From positions 124,001 to 188,000 of the forward strand of contig NZ_JALJCW010000001.1 of the NCBI RefSeq assembly GCF_023634025.1: a stretch of DNA of 64,000 nucleotides, read 5' to 3'. Below the pieces are notes generated by a model. It worked only from the letters and a program-made list of their open reading frames with translations, made no database searches and was not told where the DNA came from. The position numbers were made by a program, and so were the translations under genes. This document shows positions 53,036 to 61,161 of this stretch, one piece after another (within the stretch, counting starts at the first letter, position 1; each line of letters begins with the position of its first letter). Source of the stretch: Hanstruepera flava. GTDB lineage: Bacteria; Bacteroidota; Bacteroidia; Flavobacteriales; Flavobacteriaceae.

Positions 53036-53296
53036 TTACTCGTCGAAACCGTATTTTTTATCTAATTTGTTCATAATTCTTACGTACACGAAAATGAGGA
53101 TTACGAATACGTATATAGAGCCCTGTTGGGCGAACCAAAATCCTAATTTGAATCCGCCAAGACGAATTTCATTTAAAGCATCTTTAAATAAAATTCCACA
53201 ACCATAGGAAACGATAAACCAAATAGACAGAAGTATTACTAAATACTTCAGGTTCTCTTTCCAATAGGCCGATGCGTGTTTTTGTTTATCTGACAT
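53036..53296 (-). CDS. DUF4212 small subunit of SSS symporter
   Basis: 86 residues. AYWKENLKYLVILLSIWFIVSYG and the second helix WFAQQGSIYVFVILIFVYVR match DUF4212, a small two-helix membrane protein always next to an ActP-like symporter. Predicted accessory subunit. It follows the porin gene by 13 bases. Confidence 0.9.
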   Translation of the reverse strand: MSDKQKHASAYWKENLKYLVILLSIWFIVSYGCGILFKDALNEIRLGGFKLGFWFAQQGSIYVFVILIFVYVRIMNKLDKKYGFDE

Positions 53297-53309
53297 AATT
53301 TTCTGTTTT

Positions 53310-54557
53310 TTATAGGTAAATCATTGCTTGAAGTGTTATCGTACCAACACTATCGTTGTCACCATATTTTGTGTTTTGGTACTCTAATGTTAATTTGGAA
53401 TGATGCCCACTGAAATATGCGTTTGCGCCAATACCAAATTGATTTGCATCATCGTTAATCGCATCTATAGACCTGTTGGTATAATGTAAATACGGTTGGA
53501 ACTTGGTGCTTTTTTGAGTTGGAATAACATATCCTACATGCGCATGAAACATATTACCAGTTTCATAGGTTTGACCTAACGTGTAATTGTCTCCATAGTC
53601 ATTGGTTTGAAATAAACCATAAGCTGTAATAGCCGAACCGTTATCTCCTATTGGTGCATCATAAAAAGCATCAACAGCAAAAATGGCGACATCTTGCCCT
53701 TCTAGGACACCTAAATTATCTGCAGTAACCGCGCCTTTTGGATGTAAAAAGAAACCAGCTCCAACGTTGAATACCCGTTTACCACCCAAGTAGGTTCCCA
53801 CTTTATAGGGTAAAAAATTAGATTCCTGATCAAAAAAGTTGAAATCAAAATAACCTGCATATGTTCTTCCAGCTTCTTTAGAACCTAAAAGGCGTCTTCC
53901 TGAATAAATGGCATCTCCACCGTTAACTGGTGTTGCAGATGCTTGCAGGTTATTGGTTACGGCGTCATTTATAGCTAATCTATATTGAAGCTTTCCGAAC
54001 TTTCCTTTAAGGTAAATACCCATATGTCTTGCAAATTGATCAGACAAGCCTATGGTCGCCCATGCTTGGCGTGTGTTATCTAAAGTCAACATGTTTAAGG
54101 TACTTTGGTTGTTTGCCCTGGAAATTCCATTCCAATAATGCAAACCACCACCTATGGAAATGTAATCTTTAAAAACGGTATATTCACCCCAAACATCATG
54201 GAAAAACAGCTGTGAGCTATCCCCTTTTCCTGTTGGTGATAAATTATTTCCATTTAAATTGTTAAGTCCAAAATGGGTAAGGATTAAAAACTTTTTATTT
54301 AATTGAGCATACATAAGCACACGTGCACGACGTATGCTAAAATTTAAATCGCTTTGCTCATTTCCATTGGCATCAAGCGGTCTATCAGCATTATGCTGAG
54401 CCCAAAATTGCGCCCAAGAGATAATCCTAAAATACTTGGTACCATCCTCATTGAGTTTTACTTTCATCCCTCCAGTATAATCTGGTGCTCCTTGAGAATA
54501 AACCATTCCCAAAAAGGTGAAAGTCAAAATGGTAAATAACCATAGTTTTTTCTTCAT
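53310..54557 (-). CDS. Outer-membrane porin of the acetate operon
   Basis: 415 residues with a signal peptide (MKKKLWLFTILTFTFLGMVYSQG). The rest is a series of amphipathic beta-strands and ends in ITLQAMIYL, as expected for a phosphate-selective-porin-like barrel. It probably admits acetate or other small anions. First gene of the porin-DUF4212-actP operon. Confidence 0.85.
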   Translation of the reverse strand: MKKKLWLFTILTFTFLGMVYSQGAPDYTGGMKVKLNEDGTKYFRIISWAQFWAQHNADRPLDANGNEQSDLNFSIRRARVLMYAQLNKKFLILTHFGLNNLNGNNLSPTGKGDSSQLFFHDVWGEYTVFKDYISIGGGLHYWNGISRANNQSTLNMLTLDNTRQAWATIGLSDQFARHMGIYLKGKFGKLQYRLAINDAVTNNLQASATPVNGGDAIYSGRRLLGSKEAGRTYAGYFDFNFFDQESNFLPYKVGTYLGGKRVFNVGAGFFLHPKGAVTADNLGVLEGQDVAIFAVDAFYDAPIGDNGSAITAYGLFQTNDYGDNYTLGQTYETGNMFHAHVGYVIPTQKSTKFQPYLHYTNRSIDAINDDANQFGIGANAYFSGHHSKLTLEYQNTKYGDNDSVGTITLQAMIYL

Positions 54558-54558
54558 A

Positions 54559-54617
54559 ATTTTAAGAGTTAATTAGTTAATTAATTGGTTTTGTGTGCAC
54601 CACTAATCTCTTAAAAT
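54559..54617. promoter_or_regulatory. Inverted repeat in the leader of the porin operon, containing the shared 13-base element
   Basis: ATTTTAAGAG (54559-54568) and CTCTTAAAAT (54608-54617) are a perfect 10-bp inverted repeat 39 bases apart, immediately before the porin ATG. GGTTTTGTGTGCA (54587-54599) in the loop is the reverse complement of 47856-47868. The leader could fold into a hairpin that hides the start region, or the arms could be operators. Confidence 0.5.
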
Positions 54618-54665
54618 GTATGAGTTAAATAAAAGTTGTTATAGGTAATTGCTAATTTAAAATAT

Positions 54666-55085
54666 TTAATCGCGGAAACGTTCCCATTTTATAAGCATAA
54701 ATTTATCACCCAATTCGGTAACCAACACACCAGCACCCGATAAATTTTCGGTGTTTTGAAAGTATTTGGACAACTCGTTTGCGTTCAAAATTTTATAGGT
54801 AGGATGGTAATCGGTTTTATAAGGTCGTTTAATGTTGTATTTCTTTACCCAATTCATAATACTCACATGGGAAATTCCCAAAATGCGTTCAATCTCTCTA
54901 TAAGTCAGCCCCTCTAAATACAACTGTAATGCTTTATTAACGTAGTAATCATCAATCCGTTTGCCTAGCTTATTTACGGTAAAGAAATATCCGCAAGATT
55001 TACACTTATAACGTTGCCGATTGTTGACAATACCACTTTTAATATATCGGTCTGAATTACAATTTGGGCAGAGATTAATTTTCAT
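54666..55085 (-). CDS. Domesticated IS1-type zinc-ribbon/HTH protein (putative regulator)
   Basis: 139 residues from the ATG at 55085 (MKINLCPNC); an earlier start lacks family homology. A zinc ribbon with CPNC and CKSC (C6, C9, C26, C29) is followed by a helix-turn-helix (EGLTYREIERILGISHVSIMNWVKKY), as in InsA of IS1. There is no transposase catalytic domain, no partner frame and no terminal inverted repeats. The extra C-terminal 50 residues (LSGAGVLVTELGDKFMLIKWERF) are not IS1. I infer a transposase-derived transcription factor, possibly for the adjacent acetate genes. Confidence 0.75.
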   Translation of the reverse strand: MKINLCPNCNSDRYIKSGIVNNRQRYKCKSCGYFFTVNKLGKRIDDYYVNKALQLYLEGLTYREIERILGISHVSIMNWVKKYNIKRPYKTDYHPTYKILNANELSKYFQNTENLSGAGVLVTELGDKFMLIKWERFRD

Positions 55086-55142
55086 ATATACTAATTTAGC
55101 ATAAATATAGTAATTTAGCAATAATTAATCACAATGATTTCA

Positions 55143-56513
55143 TTAAAGTTTACTCCGTTGTTTATAAACTTTAATCTCCTTCACCACCCTTGGCGCCATT
55201 ATTAGCGTAGCTGTCATAGTGGGTATTGCCATTAAAGCAAACACACCATCTATAAGATTAATCATCATACTTAACGAGGTGGTAGCTCCCAAAATAATGC
55301 TTGCTATGTAGATATAGTTGTAGTAATGCTTGTTCTGGGAGCCCATTAAAAAAGACAGACACTTACTACCATAATAAGAATAGGAAAACAAGGAGGATAC
55401 ACTAAACACCACAATACATAGCAACAACAAGTATTTACCCACGCCAGAGAATACTTGCCCAAAAGCCGAAGCCGTTAAACTCACCCCATTGGCATCGGTG
55501 GTTTGCCAGACGCCTGTAACTAAAATAGCCAATGCCGTTAATGTACAGATGACAATGGTGTCGATAAAAGGACCTAACATAGCAACCAAACCTTCGCGAA
55601 CCGGTTCGGTTGTTTTGGCGGCACCATGTGCCATGGGTGCTGTACCAATTCCTGCTTCATTGGAAAAAGCCCCACGACGTATTCCCAATAGGATTAAACC
55701 ACCAACCACACCACCCAAAAAGGCATCGCCTGTATAATTTTCGGCTGCAAAGGCATCGGTGAAAATCAGAGCCAAATAATGTGGTACTTCGTGAATGTTG
55801 ACAATGAGTATAATTAATACAAGGACAAAGTACAGCAACACCATACTAGGTACCAACCGTGCTGCCGTTTTACTAATGCGGTTGAGTCCGCCCAAGATTA
55901 CCACAGCAGTAATGGCCACTAATACCAAACCAATAATCAAATTGGTGGTAAAACCGGTAGCCACACCATTGGGTGCCAAAAGAATATCGTTGATGGCCTG
56001 CGTCAATTGGTTCACGTTAAATACGGGTAAGGCACCAACCAAACCGCAGACACTAAAAAAGGCCGCCAAGGGTTTCCAGTTTTTTCCCAAACCTTCCGTA
56101 ATAAAGTACATGGGACCACCTTGAATATCACCATTACTATCCTTACCGCGATACATGATAGCCAAAGAGGACGTAAAAAACTTGGTAGACATCCCAATAA
56201 TGGCACTAACCCACATCCAAAACACAGCACCAGGACCACCAATGGAAATAGCTACTGCTACACCTGCAATATTACCCATACCAATGGTTGACGATAAAGC
56301 GGTTGTTAAGGCCTGAAAGTGATTGATTTCACCAGGGTCGTTGGGGTTGTCATATTTACCACGGAGCACCTGTAATGCGTGCCCAAACATACGAAATGGC
56401 AAAAAGCGAGACAGGATTAATAAGTAGAGTCCACCACCGATAAGTAGGATGAGTAAGGGTAGGCCCCAAGCCAAAGATGAAAAATCTGATAGTAATTGAT
56501 CAAGTTGTTGCAT
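55143..56513 (-). CDS. Alanine/glycine:cation symporter (AGCS family)
   Basis: 456 residues from the ATG at 56513 (MQQLDQLLSDFSSLAWG); an earlier start adds unrelated residues. AGCS features: FQALTTALSSTIGMGNIAGV, GPGAVFWMWVSAIIGMSTKF, RRGAFSNEAGIGTAPMAHGA. It imports alanine or glycine with Na+ or H+, and also D-alanine in some cases. Single-gene unit. Confidence 0.92.
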   Translation of the reverse strand: MQQLDQLLSDFSSLAWGLPLLILLIGGGLYLLILSRFLPFRMFGHALQVLRGKYDNPNDPGEINHFQALTTALSSTIGMGNIAGVAVAISIGGPGAVFWMWVSAIIGMSTKFFTSSLAIMYRGKDSNGDIQGGPMYFITEGLGKNWKPLAAFFSVCGLVGALPVFNVNQLTQAINDILLAPNGVATGFTTNLIIGLVLVAITAVVILGGLNRISKTAARLVPSMVLLYFVLVLIILIVNIHEVPHYLALIFTDAFAAENYTGDAFLGGVVGGLILLGIRRGAFSNEAGIGTAPMAHGAAKTTEPVREGLVAMLGPFIDTIVICTLTALAILVTGVWQTTDANGVSLTASAFGQVFSGVGKYLLLLCIVVFSVSSLFSYSYYGSKCLSFLMGSQNKHYYNYIYIASIILGATTSLSMMINLIDGVFALMAIPTMTATLIMAPRVVKEIKVYKQRSKL

Positions 56514-56652
56514 GGTTATAAAAATAGTGAAGTGCAAACACTTTTGAGTACAATAGAGCAATTTCTTATTCCATTAAAAACCAAATCTATTTTTTCTTTT
56601 CAATTTTCTTTCATTAAATTCACATAAACATATTAATCCAATACTTATTATA

Positions 56653-57021
56653 ATGAAGGTTACGGCTGAAAAAAATGAAAAAGTTGCAAACATGATTTTT
56701 GGATCTATTTATCCTCTTTACCTAAATAGATTGGAAAAAAACGGTAGGACAAAAGATGAACTCAACAAGGTTATTGAATGGTTAACTGGTTTTGATGAAA
56801 CCAAAATACAAGCCTTTATTGACGAAAAAGCTACTTTTAGAACATTTTTTGAAAAAGCAAACATGCATCCTAATGCCCATATGATTAAAGGTGTTGTTTG
56901 CGGTTACAGAATTGAAGAAATAGAGGATGAATTTGCATTGTACAAACAGTGTAGGCAAATGGAAAAACTGATTGATGAATTGGCCAAAGGCCGTAAAATA
57001 GAGAAAATTTTAAGAACATAA
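56653..57021 (+). CDS. DUF2200 family protein
   Basis: 122 residues, cytoplasmic. The family pattern is clear: KVANMIFGSIYPLYLNRLEKNGRTKDEL, VIEWLTGFDE and ANMHPNAHMIKGVVCGYRIEEI. The function is unknown. It precedes the NmrA-like gene by 42 bases on the same strand. Confidence 0.88.
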   Translation: MKVTAEKNEKVANMIFGSIYPLYLNRLEKNGRTKDELNKVIEWLTGFDETKIQAFIDEKATFRTFFEKANMHPNAHMIKGVVCGYRIEEIEDEFALYKQCRQMEKLIDELAKGRKIEKILRT

Positions 57022-57063
57022 TTAGTAATAAATTAATCCGGACTTCGTACCAACTAATTATAA

Positions 57064-57936
57064 ATGGCTAAAACACTTATAACAGGCGCAACAGGGAATA
57101 TTGGATTTCAAGTTATTCGATTCTTATTACAAACAAAAACTTCCAATCAAATTATTGCAGGTGTTAGAAACATTGACAAGGCAAAATTAATATTTCAAGA
57201 TCATCAAAATTTAGAGTTTGTCCGTTTTGATCTTGGTGACCCAAATACGTATGACGAAGCATTAGAAGACGTTGATAAAATTTTTCTTCTAAGACCACCA
57301 CAAATTACCGATATTAATCGCTACTTCAGACCATTTATTTTAAGGATACGAAACCGTAAAATTTTAAAGCTAGTTTTTCTTTCTGTTCAAGGAGCTGATA
57401 GAAGCAAAATAATACCTCATTATAAAATTGAACAACTGATTAAAAGCCAAAATCTTAATTATATTTTTTTACGCCCAAGCTATTTCATGCAAAACTTAAC
57501 AACCACTTTGTATCAAGACATTAAAACAAAACGGCAGATTATTTTACCTGCAGGCAAAGCAAAATTCAACTGGATTGACATAAATAATATTGGTGAAGTG
57601 GCCGCCTTTGTATTAAATAATTTTGAGGCTCATAGCAACAGAGTTTATGACATAACTGGATTAGAGAATAAAAGTTTTTACGAAGTAACCCAATTAATAA
57701 ATTCTGAAATTAGTAATAACATTATCTACAAAAGTGTAAACCCTATTCATTTCTTAATTCTGAAAATGAAAGCAGGTATGTCTTTCGGTAAAACTATGGT
57801 TTTAATAATACTTCATTATTTACCACGTTTTCAAAAAGAACCTAAAATATCAAATAACTACGAAGTCCTTATGGGAAAAGAGCCAACAACACTTCAATCA
57901 TTTATCGAACGTGAAAAGAAACTATTTGAAGATTAA
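57064..57936 (+). CDS. NmrA-like NAD(P)-binding protein
   Basis: 290 residues. Dinucleotide-binding motif TGATGNIGFQVI (8-19) and the NmrA/atypical SDR pattern (KLVFLSVQGADRSKIIPHYKIEQLIK, FLRPSYFMQNLT, WIDINNIGEVAAFVL). The catalytic YxxxK of classical SDRs is absent, so it is probably a redox sensor or a reductase of the isoflavone-reductase type. It is convergent with purC. Confidence 0.85.
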   Translation: MAKTLITGATGNIGFQVIRFLLQTKTSNQIIAGVRNIDKAKLIFQDHQNLEFVRFDLGDPNTYDEALEDVDKIFLLRPPQITDINRYFRPFILRIRNRKILKLVFLSVQGADRSKIIPHYKIEQLIKSQNLNYIFLRPSYFMQNLTTTLYQDIKTKRQIILPAGKAKFNWIDINNIGEVAAFVLNNFEAHSNRVYDITGLENKSFYEVTQLINSEISNNIIYKSVNPIHFLILKMKAGMSFGKTMVLIILHYLPRFQKEPKISNNYEVLMGKEPTTLQSFIEREKKLFED

Positions 57937-57943
57937 AATTTGA

Positions 57944-58894
57944 TTATGACTTTAAATAAGCAATTACATTTTTATCAATTCGTTCCTGAATATTACTAAC
58001 ATCAGCTTTCACAAAGGTTTCACCCGTTATATTTTCGTATAGTTCAATGTATCGTTCACTCACCGATGTAATATAGTCGTCAGTCATTTCAGGAACTTTT
58101 TGACCTTCCAATCCTTGAAAACCATTTGAAATCAACCATTGTCTAACAAATTCTTTGGATAATTGTTTTTGAGCTTCTCCTCTATCTTGACGCTCTTGAT
58201 AACCATCAGCATAAAAATAGCGAGAAGAGTCTGGGGTGTGAATTTCATCAATCAAAACAATTTTACCGTCCTTGGTTTTACCAAATTCATATTTGGTGTC
58301 CACTAGAATCAGGCCTCTTGAGGCAGCAATTTCAGTACCACGTTGGAATAACTTACGGGTGTAATCTTCCAAAATCACATAATCTTCCTCTGATACAATG
58401 CCGCGTTTTAAAATATCTTCACGTGAAATATCTTCATCATGATCACCCATTTCTGCTTTTGTAGCAGGAGTAATAATAGGCTGCGGAAATTTATCATTCT
58501 CTTTCATGCCTTCTGGCATGGCAACCCCACAAAGCATACGTTTTCCTGCCTTATATTCGCGTGCTGCATGCCCTGACATATAACCGCGAATTACCATTTC
58601 CACCTTAAATGGTTCACATAAATGGCCCACGGCAACGTTGGGATCTGGAGTAGCTGTCAGCCAATTAGGCACTAAATCTTCAGTAGCTTCCATCATTTTA
58701 GTTGCTATTTGATTCAATATCTGCCCTTTATACGGTATACCCTTGGGCATAACAACATCAAAAGCACTCAATCTGTCGGTAGCAATCATGACTAATTGCT
58801 CATCGTTAATATTATAAACTTCCCTAACCTTTCCTTTATAAACACTTTTTTGACCCGGAAAATTAAAATTGGTATCTATTATGGTATTACTCAT
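57944..58894 (-). CDS. purC: Phosphoribosylaminoimidazole-succinocarboxamide synthase
   Basis: 316 residues, the longer (eukaryote/Bacteroidota-type) SAICAR synthase. [13 protein letters not shown] (start), [28 protein letters not shown] and [21 protein letters not shown] (split) mark the ATP- and CAIR-binding regions. It condenses CAIR and aspartate in purine synthesis. The ATG overlaps the phoH stop by one base. Confidence 0.93.
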   Translation of the reverse strand: MSNTIIDTNFNFPGQKSVYKGKVREVYNINDEQLVMIATDRLSAFDVVMPKGIPYKGQILNQIATKMMEATEDLVPNWLTATPDPNVAVGHLCEPFKVEMVIRGYMSGHAAREYKAGKRMLCGVAMPEGMKENDKFPQPIITPATKAEMGDHDEDISREDILKRGIVSEEDYVILEDYTRKLFQRGTEIAASRGLILVDTKYEFGKTKDGKIVLIDEIHTPDSSRYFYADGYQERQDRGEAQKQLSKEFVRQWLISNGFQGLEGQKVPEMTDDYITSVSERYIELYENITGETFVKADVSNIQERIDKNVIAYLKS

Positions 58895-59847
58895 TACTCC
58901 CTATTCTCTATACTTTTATAAGCCTCTATAACCTTCTTAACTAGTTTATGGCGAATTACATCTTTATCATCTAAAAATATAATACCTACACCTTCAACAT
59001 TTTTTAAAATCAACAACGCTTCTTTTAAACCAGAAATAGTACGTCTTGGTAAATCAATCTGTCCAGGGTCGCCTGTTAGTAAAAACTTGGCATTCTTACC
59101 CATTCGGGTTAAAAACATTTTCATTTGGGCATGTGTGGTATTTTGTCCTTCGTCCAAAATGACAAACGCATTATCTAAAGTACGACCACGCATAAAAGCT
59201 AATGGTGCAATTTGGATGGTACCATTCTCAATATAATGTGCCAGTTTTTCTGGTGCAATCATATCACGTAGGGCATCATACAAAGGTTGCATGTAAGGAT
59301 CTAACTTCTCTTTTAAATCACCCGGAAGAAATCCAAGGTTTTCACCCGCTTCAACCGCAGGACGCGTTAAGATAATACGCTTAACCTCTTTATTTTTTAA
59401 AGCCTGAACAGCTAGAGCCACACCTGTATAGGTTTTACCTGTACCCGCTGGTCCAATAGCGAAAACCATATCGTTTTTTCGCATACTTTCAACCAACTTT
59501 CTTTGATTGGCTGTTTGTGCTTTTATAATTCTTCCGCTAACACCATGAACAATAACTTCACCACTGGATTCACTAGTAGTGTAATCGTCTTTACTCTGAC
59601 TGGTTAAAACACGCTCAATAACATTCTCATCAAGTTTGTTATACTTCATATAATGCTCCATAAGCATATTAAACCTACGGTCAAACTCCTCCAGCATATC
59701 CTCATCGCCATAGGCTTTTATTTTAGTACCACGGGCTACAATTTTAAGTTTGGGAAAATATTTTTTTAGGAGCGTAATGTTTGCGTTTTGAGCTCCAAAA
59801 AAATCCTTTGGAGATACCTCTTCAAGTTCGATAATGATTTCGTTCAA
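58894..59847 (-). CDS. phoH: PhoH-family ATPase
   Basis: 317 residues from a TTG start at 59847; no earlier Met and no later one keeps the N-terminal domain. Walker A GPAGTGKT (about 134-141) and Walker [11 protein letters not shown], with [11 protein letters not shown] typical of PhoL/YbeZ. The N-terminal KH-like region (about 1-100) suggests an RNA-linked ATPase. It is translationally coupled to purC. Confidence 0.92.
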   Translation of the reverse strand: MNEIIIELEEVSPKDFFGAQNANITLLKKYFPKLKIVARGTKIKAYGDEDMLEEFDRRFNMLMEHYMKYNKLDENVIERVLTSQSKDDYTTSESSGEVIVHGVSGRIIKAQTANQRKLVESMRKNDMVFAIGPAGTGKTYTGVALAVQALKNKEVKRIILTRPAVEAGENLGFLPGDLKEKLDPYMQPLYDALRDMIAPEKLAHYIENGTIQIAPLAFMRGRTLDNAFVILDEGQNTTHAQMKMFLTRMGKNAKFLLTGDPGQIDLPRRTISGLKEALLILKNVEGVGIIFLDDKDVIRHKLVKKVIEAYKSIENRE

Positions 59848-59887
59848 AAGCTAGGTGATTTAATTAAAATTATCTATTTACTTTTAT

Positions 59888-59895
59888 TAGATTTG
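59888..59895 (+). promoter_or_regulatory. -7 box of the SAM hydrolase gene
   Basis: TAGATTTG on the plus strand, exact TAnnTTTG, about 63 bases before the ATG at 59959. Confidence 0.5.
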
Positions 59896-59958
59896 TGTCT
59901 AAACAAAACTACACATTTTTACGGTGTGTTAGGTTAAAAAAATATCAACAATTCTTAT

Positions 59959-60795
59959 ATGGCGATAATAACTTTGACGACCGACTTTGGAGAGAAAGAT
60001 TACTTTGCTGGTGCGACAAAGGGAGCCATTTACAATGAATTGCCCGATGTTAGAATTGTTGATATCTCGCATTCTGTTTCACCGTTTAGTATTCCAGAAG
60101 CGGCTTATATAATTTTAAATGCCTATAGTAGTTTCCCAAAAGGGACCATTCATATAATTGGTATTGATTCTGAAATAAATGAGGAAAATAAACATATTGC
60201 CGTATTGCTGGATGGCCACTATTTTATTTGTGCCAACAATGGTATTATGAGTATGATATGTTCCGAAATTGCTCCCGAAAAGATTGTTGAAATTAATATT
60301 CACGATAAAATTCAAACCAGTTTTCCCGTTTTAGATGTATTTGTAAAAGTAGCTTGCCATATTGCGCGTGGAGGAACCCTTGAGGTAGTTGGTAAAATTA
60401 TAGATAAAATCAAACCGATTAAAAACTTGATTCCGTTTGTAAACGAAGACCAAACACAAATCATTGGAAGTATTATTTACATTGATAATTATGGTAATGT
60501 AATAACCAATATTAAGCGGTCATTTTTTGAAACCATCCAAAAAGGGCGCGACTATGTTATATCGGCACGCAATAATAAATTTAAAACCATTCACACCAAG
60601 TACAGCGACATAGTTGACTTTAAGATTCCAGCGGACAAAAGACATGATGAAGGTCGTGGTTTGGTGGTATATAATTCTGCCGATTATATTGAAATAGCCG
60701 TTTATAAAAGTAACCCGCAAACCGTTGGTAGTGCATCCACACTTATGGGATTAAAATTAATGGACACTATAACTGTTAACTTTACAAAAAAATAA
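59959..60795 (+). CDS. SAM hydrolase/SAM hydroxide adenosyltransferase (DUF62)
   Basis: 278 residues. TLTTDFGEKDYFAGATKGAI with the D-F-G-x-x-D core, then VDISHSVSPFSIPEAAYIL and FICANNGIMSMI match the DUF62 (chlorinase/fluorinase-like) fold. Most members hydrolyse S-adenosyl-methionine to adenosine and methionine with water. The final HDEGRGLVVYNSADYIEIAV is also typical. The ABM gene follows after three bases. Confidence 0.88.
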   Translation: MAIITLTTDFGEKDYFAGATKGAIYNELPDVRIVDISHSVSPFSIPEAAYIILNAYSSFPKGTIHIIGIDSEINEENKHIAVLLDGHYFICANNGIMSMICSEIAPEKIVEINIHDKIQTSFPVLDVFVKVACHIARGGTLEVVGKIIDKIKPIKNLIPFVNEDQTQIIGSIIYIDNYGNVITNIKRSFFETIQKGRDYVISARNNKFKTIHTKYSDIVDFKIPADKRHDEGRGLVVYNSADYIEIAVYKSNPQTVGSASTLMGLKLMDTITVNFTKK

Positions 60796-60798
60796 GGC

Positions 60799-61095
60799 AT
60801 GTTTGTACGCATAGTAAAAATGAGTTTTGATGATAAGTTTATAGATGTTTTTTTAAATAATTTTCATGCCAACAAAGAAGCTATTCGCGGTTTTAGAGGC
60901 TGCCAATTATTAGAACTCTACAGAGACAAGCACAATACCAATGTGTTTTTTGCGTATAGTTATTGGAATTCTGAAGCTGATCTGGAACGTTACAGGCATT
61001 CTGAATTATTTAAATCGGTTTGGTCCAAAACCAAACCTTTATTTAATGCTAAACCTGAAGCCTGGAGTGTTGATAAAGTAGTTTCACTCAAATAA
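60799..61095 (+). CDS. Antibiotic biosynthesis monooxygenase (ABM)-domain protein
   Basis: 98 residues. A ferredoxin-like fold with FVRIVKMSFDDKFIDVFLNNF and RGCQLLELYRDKHNTNVFFAYSYW, then a HSELFKSVWSKTKPLF end. Small ABM proteins are monooxygenases or haem-handling proteins; the substrate is unknown. It probably shares a transcript with the SAM hydrolase gene. Confidence 0.82.
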   Translation: MFVRIVKMSFDDKFIDVFLNNFHANKEAIRGFRGCQLLELYRDKHNTNVFFAYSYWNSEADLERYRHSELFKSVWSKTKPLFNAKPEAWSVDKVVSLK

Positions 61096-61104
61096 AATAA
61101 TGAA

Positions 61105-61112
61105 TAGCTTTG
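61105..61112 (+). promoter_or_regulatory. -7 box of the gldF-gldG gene
   Basis: TAGCTTTG on the plus strand, exact TAnnTTTG and followed by C as in the strongest flavobacterial promoters, 49 bases before the ATG at 61162. Confidence 0.5.
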
Positions 61113-61161
61113 CGTTATTAAAAGTATTGAAGATTTTAAAAACCAACATAACAAACAATAG

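Noticed and set aside
54666-55085. Active IS1 element
   Set aside because: No DDE transposase frame, no terminal inverted repeats and no target duplication; only the zinc-ribbon/HTH part is present, with an unrelated tail.
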